This document shows, piece after piece, positions 55,604 to 64,000 of a DNA stretch of 64,000 bases. Origin of the DNA: Volvox africanus (taxonomy: Eukaryota > Chlorophyta > Chlorophyceae > Chlamydomonadales > Volvocaceae); contig BSDZ01000015.1 in assembly GCA_030268105.1 (NCBI GenBank), forward strand, positions 310,001 through 374,000, given 5' to 3'. Positions within the stretch are counted from its first letter, which is position 1. Each line of letters opens with the position of its first letter. Below the pieces are notes generated by a model. It did not search any database and was not told the DNA's origin. It worked only from the letters and a program-made list of their open reading frames with translations. The position numbers and the translations under genes are program-made.

Positions 55604-55826
55604 CTGGATAATCTCTCAAATCGTCGACACAAGCACCGCGTCGTTTCATGGTTAGGCTACAAACCGAAGCCCCGTAAAAACCGGGCCCGTCAGCTGGGTC
55701 GACAGGGCATGTGCATGATAGGATGGCCTTAGGTGTTGAGACTGCGGCCAGCGTGCCTAGTGATAATGCATCTGCTGGGCATCTCCCCAGCTCAACCCGC
55801 TTCCATCCCCCTGTCCTCTAACCCAG

Positions 55827-55953
55827 GAGGTTGCAGCTGCATTTGTGGCTGTCGTTATGGCACCGGCGGAGGTGGCCACTGGGCATGTAAATGCCGGGCC
55901 CCCTCACGACAACCACCCATTGGTCCGATCGATTGGTTATGCTCTCAGGAAAC
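55827..55953 (+). other. Isolated exon-like segment, plus strand
   Basis: 127 bp between CTAACCCAG and GTGAGC, open in the frame EVAAAFVAVVMAPAEVATGH and NAGPPHDNHPLVRSIGYAL. It is hydrophobic at first, then polar. It could be part of an unrecognised small membrane protein; no flanking exons were established. Confidence 0.3.
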
Positions 55954-56792
55954 GTGAGCAGGTTGACTCTCCTGGCATCGCCGCCACTACCTTCCCCTCT
56001 GGGGCTTCCCGCGACTGTTCTTTGCCCCTGCCGCCCTCTCTTCATCCTTCTCTCTTCGTATGGCCCCGTGACCACGTGTCTTAATGTATTCCACGCCTTC
56101 CTGTGACAACTACGCCTTCCAACACCTTTTCCGTTTTTCCTTCCAATTCCCGCATGCCCATGCCGCACTCTCCGTTCCCCGACATATAAGTCCTCACATC
56201 CTTTTATAGTCATCACTTCTGCTGTTCCTTAACTTCTTCCTCGTTTACGGCTAACCTCAGCGGCACAGTTTTCCTTGGGTGCACAGTTCCATAGGATTGC
56301 TTTAACTGCCTTGGGCCTGTCCTCTCGTGTTTCCTTTTTCTCGCGCATACCCTTCTTCTTCCTCGCATGTACACGCCCTTGCCCTTGCTCTGCTTAGAGA
56401 GTCAATCTGCTACCGCCACCACCCACCCAGGTGAGTTCGCGTGAGACTGTTGGTGCGCGTCTGGTCCAACCAACTTCGTCTGGTTGGTGCGCGCGCGGTC
56501 TTTAGGGTAGCCCGGCCTGGTTTGGGGGGCTGGTTAATAGGGTTAGGGCGCTTTGTTATTAAAAGGGCGTCGGAAGGTACAGCACCAGCTTTCAGATTTC
56601 GCGTTTCCTACTTCAGTGAACCCAATAATCTTTACGCTGTACCGTTAAGTTTAAGTTCAACGTTCTACATTGGTCGGCGCTAAACATCGTCCTCTACTAT
56701 CGCGGTTACTCATACTTAACAGCAGCGTATACAGCAGTATCATGTGTCGTTTATTCATCTCCCCCCCTGGGGCCCGCTGCCTCACCCCCCTT

Positions 56793-56930
56793 GATGCGGT
56801 TATGGGGGAGGGCCTGGATATCTAGATGCGGCTTACATATATCTAGATGCGGTTATGGGGGTGGTCTGGATATCTAGATGCGGCTTACCAAATATTTAGA
56901 TGCCACTTTGACAGTATCTAGATGCAGCAG
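56793..56930. repeat. Short tandem repeats of (TA)TCTAGATGCGG
   Basis: About five imperfect copies of a unit with GATGCGGTTATGGGGG or GATGCGGCTTAC joined by TATCTAGA. Unit length alternates at about 22-50 bp. No function is evident. Confidence 0.75.
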
Positions 56931-57205
56931 CAAGCCAGATCCCAGCCAGGTACACCCCCCTCCAGATGCGCGATGCGGCGAGTTGTGATACCCTTCGGTC
57001 AAAATAAGCAGTTAGTTTCGCATTTTACAACATACGCACAAAACCCATAACTACCCCGGAGCATGCGGTAAACACCCAATGGGCTACAAGAGTTTGAATG
57101 CAGGCAAACTGCGCCGCTCCTGCTTGGTCCTCAAATACTTGACCTGTGCCCCACCATTGTGGACCATAAAAAATATAAGATAATAAGAACAAGATTTGCA
57201 ATGAA

Positions 57206-57526
57206 ATGTCATCAACGAGCACCCCTGTAAGGATTGTTTTGCCACGCATGCGCAGGCACCTCTACAATTATTTTCTGCTTCGCGAACCATTCAGAGTGAA
57301 GTCCGAAAATCGGAACACAAGTGTGAATGAACTCTGGCGCGCCTTCACTCGCGGCTCAGCCAATTACGTCAATTTCGCCGCAGTTGTACAAATGTTACGA
57401 GGCTGCTGCAGCAGCTGTGTTGGGAATGCGCACCGGGCTAATGATGCCCTGCGGCCAGTGGCAGTCGCATCTCCAGGGCGTTTAGCCTGCCCGTGTGCCT
57501 CAAGGGCGCCTTCATCAAGGCGATGA
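57206..57526 (+). CDS. Unrecognised small ORF
   Basis: 106 codons, basic. The first half (TPVRIVLPRMRRHLYNYFLL, then NRNTSVNELWRAFTRGSANY) has mixed protein-like composition; the second half looks random. No domain, no splice sites and no homologue come to mind. It may be spurious or a decayed gene. Confidence 0.22.
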   Translation: MSSTSTPVRIVLPRMRRHLYNYFLLREPFRVKSENRNTSVNELWRAFTRGSANYVNFAAVVQMLRGCCSSCVGNAHRANDALRPVAVASPGRLACPCASRAPSSRR

Positions 57527-58526
57527 TATACAAGGCGCTGGGAAGGCGTTGTGGGCATGGATGGGTTTGGGGAACTACGATGCTCATTAACCCACACACG
57601 CATCATCGCATGCGCATTCAAGCCGACATGAAGATCTGGTAATCCAATTGCGTCTTGTGCCGTTACACCGGGCAGTAATTTGTCAAGGTTCACTCAAGTG
57701 TTTGACGTCATCGTCCGTCTGCTCACAAAATCCTGTCTCAACCCGCGCGTGCCTGGAAGTGCACCCGGTTTCCCAACATGCCCGTGGCCCGTGGCACTAT
57801 TGGAAATGGTGTGCTGGAAGGGGTGAGGACAGACACACTTTGCACAAATGGGGTTGAACGGCACCATGAAGAAATCACCGCCCTAAGTCCCCGGCTGGTA
57901 TGGATTATTCTCGCACACACTTATATAGGATGTGCAACTTAACGCCACCGGTCGGTGCACAGCACACTGCACCGAATGGAGACCCCCGGTCCGTTAAGGA
58001 CTTGAGGTTTGCTGCAACTCCATCATCACGAGGGTTCCTGGCCAGCTAGACATTCCATGCACCAGTGAAATGCCCGCTAGCGTACCACGCGCACATGTCC
58101 AAATAAATCACCAGGCCACGCTGCAGCAACAGTTTAGGCACGCTCCCAAGGCACCTCGAGTGTAAACACGGCAACTGATATCCAGCAAGGGACTGTCTTT
58201 CTAACGGACTTGGTATTCGCTTCTATTCACTAGATACCCAGATAGACAGGCACTATGGGGGTACTTTCTAATGCAAGGCTAATTTATTCTAAATGCTACA
58301 TAACCTGCAGATCACTCAACTAGCGCCTTGAGCAGTTTACTAATGTCTGGGTTGATGGGTACGGGGTACCTAGCTGCATTTCATCGCGTTCTCATGGTCA
58401 AAGTTTGACCTGCGGAATCAACTTAGGAGAACTCGTTACATGTCACCTACTATAGCAAATGTTATGCGTAATGGATGTGCTGTTGGTAGTTCCTCGCCTT
58501 GGTAAAGGACATTCTTGACCTGGAGA

Positions 58527-61500
58527 ATGGCCAATGGGGGCGAGGTTATGCCCGATGGGCAAGTCGTTCTTGAGGAGGAGATAGATGAAAACTACGAGCC
58601 TACTGAGCAAGGTCAGTACTAGTGCTCGCCCTAGAAGCGCAAGGCGAATGTCGCAGCATGGTGCAAATTTTCCTGTCGCTTGCTCACAGAAATCCATGAG
58701 TACGCGCAATGGCTTGGAATTGATACCGAGACAGAAAAGGTGCGGGCTTTTCGCTTAGTCGGAGTTAGTGCGTTTGCAGTTCGAACATTTCGTCGCGTCC
58801 CTTAAATAACGGAAACAAATGTAACAGGAATTATTCTGGATAGCTCGTGAGGGCTTAAAGTCTCCTCTTCCGGACGGGTGGAAGCCATGCAAAACTCCAA
58901 CTGGCGATATATACTACTTCAACTTCAATACGGGGCAAAGCATATGGGATCATCCATGTGATGAACATTATAGGTGAGGTAATATGCGCTCGGTTCTCGC
59001 GAGGCAGGAAACCCCCAGCCCAGGCAATCTTGTGTTTTGGGGGGCACGTGACACAACGAGGAAGGGCCTCTGAGCCTGCCCCAAGCATGGACGGTTCCCT
59101 ACCTAGCTGCTGTGCGTGTCTTAAGGTAAATGACGAAGGCGAGTTTCTTTGAACACTCTTAGATACCACGCAGTGTTCCTGAGCGTAGAAAAAGTCAATA
59201 TCGGTACATCGGCTGGCCCACCTGTAGGAAGGTGTACCAAGAGGAGAAGGCCAAACTTGCCACCAAAGCCAGGCAGTCCTTCGGTACGACGGAGCCCCGT
59301 GCTGGGCTCCTAAAGCGCACGGGCGCTGAAACTAAAGTGCCCAGTCCGCTCGGCCTCAGCAGTTCTAAGGCATCGGTGAGTCTGTAGCCAAGGGGTTAGT
59401 GAACAGATCAGGACGGACCATAGGGACGGCCAATGGATTGACGAAACAGCGAATGAAGTGCATGCTGGGGATTCCACCTGCCTTAACTAGCGCTGGCATT
59501 TATCTAAGGGGTCCTGGTGCCTGTCTTAGCGTTATATACTTGCACACCTCAATTCCATGCAATACCCGTTTTGCGGACTAGACCACTGGGGGCCAATGCC
59601 ACTAGAGGAACCGTTCTGAAGTCTGAACTGTAAGAGGATCAAAATTCCGACGTCTTTGCCACACCCCCTCTTCTGTCGATCAGGACTACATTTTGGAAAG
59701 CCCTGCATATGAGCAGCAGGTGGGACTGGGAGCGCGCTTTCGTGAGCATCAGCACACATTTAGCTATAAGTCGCATGGCCGTAAACCCCGTTGGCCAATT
59801 TGTCTATGTGGGCATGCTATTCCTTCTAACGACCTGGCGTCGGCTTGGCTTGGCGCATCTCTATTTGGTCGTTGGGTCTCTGGCATCTGATTGGAAACCC
59901 ATACCCCGCATGCGCCCACGTGCTGTGTAATGGCCATTATAGGGCGACTTAACTGGCGGAAACGCGTCTAGCAGCAGCAGCGACAACGGTGGCGGTGGCA
60001 AAGGCGATGCGAAGCCGGTTAAGCATAGTAGTGGCGGAAGCGGCGGGACTGGGGCAGGCGGCGGTTGGTGGGGATCATCGGGAACCGATGCTGCGAAGGG
60101 CAAGACAGGGTCCCAGCAGGTTGAACAGAAGGACAAAGCAACGAAGAAGGACGCCCCCATGGAGCAGTCCTCTCTGAAGAGTTTCTCTTCCAGCGCCAGG
60201 TATGCGGTGTGATATGAAAGCGGGTGGTATTTATCTAGCATGGGTTTATATCCATCCGAATTCACTATGACGTTAACGAACCGGTACTTGCCAAAATGCT
60301 GCCGAGTCAGTAGATGGCCGTTGCCGCTTTTGCAAATATGACAGATTCCTGTAACAATGTTGTATTGCTGTATGCTTTGCCTCACCCAATCAATTATCCC
60401 GGCTGGCGCGTCCGAACACGTACCGCAGCTCCCTGACCGCCGCCATGAACGAGTTGGACTTGCCAGATGAAGGGGGAGGCCGAAGAACCGGCAGTGGAAG
60501 CAAGGGCGGTGCCGCAGCAGCAGCCACGTCCACAAACTCGCAGAAGCAAGCTGCTGGTAAGGTTTCCGCCAGCGGGGGGGGGCCACGGATGACCACCAGC
60601 GGGGAGCCACCTACGCCAGATCTGTCCACTACAGGCGCCACACGTACGACTGTCACAAACGCTGGCGACAGTACTGGGCCAGGGACAGTGACAGCGGCGA
60701 ATGTGGGAGCTGCGCCGTCGCAGTTCGGTGACGAACGATTGGGGCAGGGTACGGCGAGTGGCCTGGGGCTGCCGCCGGGCGTCACATTGCTCAATGCCGG
60801 CAGCAAGGGGTCATCGGTGGCCCAGAGTGGGGGCGTCGTCGCTAAGTCCACCACTGGCTCTTCAGCACTGCGCCGCAGCAAAAAGTACGATGACGAGTTT
60901 GCGGACTTTGATGACTTAATCGACGATGACGAAATTGAAGAAGGGGTGCAAGATGTGGGGGCGGCCGCAGGTGGGCGAGCCAACAGCGACCTGGCTCCGG
61001 CGGCATCCGCCAAATTGATATCGCCCATGGCGGCTACTGCAGGCGGCGGCACTCTGGGTGGCAGCGTGTTTGGTAGCCGCGATGGCGCCGGGGATCTCTC
61101 CTCTCCAGCCATGTTAACGCATCATCGGCGCTATCCTTCAGATAACGACAATGAGGATCCGCACCCCTCAAATCAGCGCGAGCCGACCGCATCTGGGTCG
61201 GTATCGCGTGCAGCCCCCGTTCAACAGCAGCAGCCAGCGCAACAGCAGCAACAGCAAACACAGCAGCAGCTGCCAGCGCTGCAGATGCATCGGCAGGCAT
61301 CAGCACAGCGACCGCTGCCGGAGCCGGATCCACGACCTGTGGATGAGCAACGCCACCGCGGTGGTGGTGGCACCGCCGCCCCCGTCACGTCGTTTGGAGC
61401 GGGAAGCCGGCTTGACCGGGAGGAGCAGGAGCAGCGAGACGAGGAGGAGGTGATGCGGCGAACCGCCACCAGAGAGGCAGACATGCGGCGGCGTGAGGAG

Positions 61501-64000
61501 GAGCGGTTAGCACAACTGCAGGAGGCGCTCAGCCGGCAGTACGAAGACGCAAAGGCGCAGCTGCAAAAGCAGGCAAGTGCAAGCATGACGGTATTTTGAT
61601 TCAGGTAACTGGTTTCATCGTTGGCCTCTTTGAGTATTGGGCCAACGCGCCAACGATGCAAAGTCTGGCTGAGAAATATGTTGCGTAATTTTGTATTCGG
61701 GCAGGTGGACGCGGAGCTGGTTTCGGAGAGGGAGCGGCTGCGAGCTGAAAGCATGGCCAAACTGCAGGTGGTGGGGGCTGGGGCCTTGAGGTGGTGGAGG
61801 GGAGGGTTAGGAAAGGTCCAGGGACGTTAGGGGACGAAGGTTAGTGACGCGGCTCGCCTTGATTTCCCTTCGCACGCGTGTCTGGATGCTTGCGGTTTCA
61901 GACTATGGTACTGATAACTGGTAACGTGCTTGCGTTTGTAACGCGCTGATTTCCGGATCGCTGTAATGACGATGAATTAAGACACGTTCATGGCCGCAGT
62001 GAATCTGAGCCGGGACATGTGAACCAACCGACTGACCGCAGGAGCAATTGTCAGAGAAATCGTTGGAGCTGGGCAGACTTGAGCGTGAGGTGGGTTAGGG
62101 ACGGACGCCCACGTGAGTGGGCGCTGGGTGGCTCCATGTGATGATCACCGGAGTTATACCCGGGGTTTGGATAACCGCTAGACAGCGTGCACGGTCCCGT
62201 AGCATAGCCACCTAAACCCCCCCTTTCACATTACCCTACCTCGTCCCCCGTCGGTTTGGGAGTTTGCTTGTTCTTCTAAATCTACCTTAACCTCTTACGT
62301 TATTTTCCTCGCTTCTTCACAATCCTCACCATGCTCTGCTTCTAACTGGATGCTTTGGACATCTCCCCTCCCAAACTGTTCCGCTCATCACATTACCCTC
62401 GCTGTTTCGCTACCCCATACTGGTCATGTGTCCTCAGTTGGCGGCCAAGAAGGCGGAGCTAACTGACATGGAAGCTCGGACCCGGGAGCAAAAGCGAGTC
62501 ATGGAGGACAACCAACGAGAGCTGGTGCGTGCTACTCTTGTCTAAGGGAATAAGAGAAGCAGCAGCCCCCTCGTGCCACATGCCTACTAGGGAAGGCTTT
62601 ATTATGACCTGCATCCGCCGCTGACGCACCCCGACGCATCCCTTCCCCTTACCGCAGTCCTCCAGTGCGCACACGGTCGCCCTGGCGGCGGCGGAGACGG
62701 AGCTCCGTGGCAAGCGCACTGAGCTGAGTGAGCTGAATGCTCAGCTGCTAGCAAAGGAGGGCGAGTTCACGGCGCTGGCCAGCAGCACAGCGGCGCGGGC
62801 GGCAGAGCTGCGTGATAAGACTGCGCAGCTGGATGTCGCAAGGGAGCAGGTGGAGAGGGACAGCATTAAGGGAAGGAAATGTACAAATTGGGGCGGGGAC
62901 GAAGAAGAACCAAAGAGCAGACGGGACGGACGAAAGGGGTTTGGTAAAGGGGGTGAGTAGCAGAGGAAAACACGTAGAACAGGAGGAACGGTTGGATTTC
63001 CTTTCGTTTCCCTTCTTGTCCACCATATTCTCTGATTTGGTGCCATCGCTCACCCGACTCCCACCACCAGCTCGCCATGGCGGAGGCTAAGCGCACCGCG
63101 GCGGACTCCGAGTACCAGGAGCAGCAGATCCGCATCCGGGTGGGTGGGTGGGTGATCACAATCATGGTTCCGCCTCATGGGTTCCATCGGTATGGGGCTT
63201 ACGGACCCTTGCGAGCCTGGACATCATTTCATAGTGCTTGAGAATTGTGTTCATTGTTTCCATATGGTATTCACTCCTTGACTGAGGTGCTGCCGTGTGA
63301 GCCGTACATGAACTATACTCCTGCTCATTTTCCTACATACGTCTCGCCCGCAGGCGCTCCGAGCTGAATCTGAGCAGCTGTCTGCGCAAATCTCCGCCAC
63401 ACAGGCGACACTCAGCCGCCTCAATGTTGACCTGCGCAACAAGGAGGATGATCTGGCAGCGCTGAACAAGCAGCTGGCGGCCAGGCAGGCAGAGCTGAAG
63501 GTGCGGATGTAACAAAGGAGCGGCAGGGCGGGGGGTAATAAGAACAAATGAACTCAACCACAAGACCCATGGGTGTGGTCAAACAAGGAAAATCCAACGG
63601 GCCTTCTGGGCAGGTGTGCCGGTGGCGTCAGAGGAGATGGATGATGGGAGTGGCGACATATGGGAAATGCGTAGGGAGAGAGGAAAGGGAGAGAGAAGAA
63701 ACAGGAAAAAGGCAGGGAGTGAGGGAGAGAGATGAGCTTTATGATGGAGGTTGTGTTACAACCCTTACCAGATTCCAGAAGTGTTTGTGTCCAAATGGTC
63801 TTATAAAACTCGTTGCTTACTCATCCCTGTATCATTTTCCTTTCTCCCCTGCTTAAACGCCAAATGATTCGAAGGAGGTGGTAACGGAGCTGTCCACATC
63901 ACGAACCGCCCTCCAGTCGAAGGTGTGTTTCAGGGATTAATGGCGAAAGCGCGAAACCTCAAGGTTGGGAGTCTCAAGCAGCACCACAGGGGATCTGCCA
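58527..64000 (+). CDS. CEP164: CEP164-like centriole distal-appendage / ciliogenesis protein, 5' part
   Basis: Fourteen exons fit in phase: 58527-58611, 58690-58739, 58828-58973, 59228-59375, 59684-59719, 59943-60199, 60429-61572, 61705-61767, 62042-62089, 62438-62524, 62658-62849, 63071-63139, 63354-63500 and 63875-63922; the gene continues past the window. The N-terminus parallels human CEP164: [49 protein letters not shown], and a WW domain with [20 protein letters not shown] and EHYR. A Gly/Ser/Thr-rich disordered region with an acidic patch ([19 protein letters not shown]) and a Gln-rich tract follows, then long coiled coil. CEP164 sits on distal appendages (transition fibres) of the basal body and recruits TTBK2-type kinase through the WW region in animals. 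The intron after 61572 starts GC rather than GT. Confidence 0.9.

Larger units (their letters stand above)
54923..58526. other. Long region between the rhodanese and CEP164 genes
   Basis: No complete gene was found. It holds two isolated exon-like pieces (55515-55603 minus, 55827-55953 plus), a TCTAGATGCGG repeat cluster and one unrecognised ORF (57206-57526), listed separately. The promoter of the CEP164 gene should lie near 58300-58526. Confidence 0.4.

Noticed and set aside
59861..60610. 249-codon minus-strand ORF
   Set aside because: Mostly antisense to CEP164 exon 59943-60199 and its introns; no domain and no start context.
60390..61112. Long minus-strand ORF (240 codons)
   Set aside because: It is antisense to the CEP164 exon 60429-61572, whose phase, splice borders and composition fit better. 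High-GC codon bias makes antisense frames open.
1..64000. tRNA, rRNA or snRNA genes
   Set aside because: I looked for cloverleaf-like and rRNA-like sequence while reading and found none that I could support; a covariance-model search would be needed to exclude small RNAs.

Overview
The window is nuclear DNA from a eukaryote, most likely a volvocine green alga (Volvox / Gonium / Chlamydomonas lineage). The evidence is: many short introns with good GT-AG borders, a TGTAA polyadenylation signal, Ala/Gly/Ser/Gln-rich coding insertions with CTG tracts, a plant-type thylakoid SppA protease, a ciliary CEP164 homologue, and chromodomain-bearing Ty3/gypsy elements. The species assignment is inference.

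Layout. Positions 1-1425 hold the 5' part of a minus-strand Ty3/gypsy element (family G1). It is fused head-to-head with a second G1 copy on the plus strand (1425-7196) that has lost its 5' LTR and ends in a truncated 3' LTR. 7196-9926 is intergenic sequence (block B). A TKL-type pseudokinase gene lies at 9891-15483 (minus) and a TUG/ASPSCR1-like UBX protein gene at 18360-21579 (minus). From about 22.9 to 40.55 kb there is a stack of nested transposons: a decayed copia element; a minus-strand G2 remnant split by two solo LTRs with perfect 5-bp target duplications and by a third LTR fragment; the 5' part of element G3; and a defective plus-strand G2 element that itself carries a 4.6-kb DNA transposon whose ends are built of CGACTATAG-type repeats. 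40551-42662 is an inverted partial copy of G1, and 42662-45392 an inverted copy of block B. Then follow an SppA (protease IV) gene (45357 to about 52480, minus), a small rhodanese gene (53357-54851, plus) and the 5' half of a CEP164-like gene (58527 to the window end, plus).

The main result is structural. Two adjacent blocks, X (1700 bp: G1 integrase plus part of its LTR) and B (2731 bp), occur at both ends of the 31-kb segment 9927-40962, inverted and with no net length difference. The plus-strand order is X-B-[31 kb]-X'-B', where the primes mark inverted copies. This is the signature expected of a chromosomal inversion made by staggered breaks that duplicate the broken segments. Undoing it makes the SppA and pseudokinase genes convergent neighbours separated by B, and restores a full 833-bp G1 3' LTR. 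The last codons of each gene survive as an orphan copy at the opposite breakpoint. I see only about three substitutions between the copies, so the event is young.

The host genes are not an operon and have unrelated roles: signalling scaffold, p97/UBX adaptor, thylakoid protease, sulfurtransferase and basal-body distal appendage. All retroelements seen are defective through frameshifts, stops, truncations or nested insertions. Gene models were read by eye from splice signals, reading-phase continuity and recalled family sequence patterns; no alignment or RNA evidence was available.
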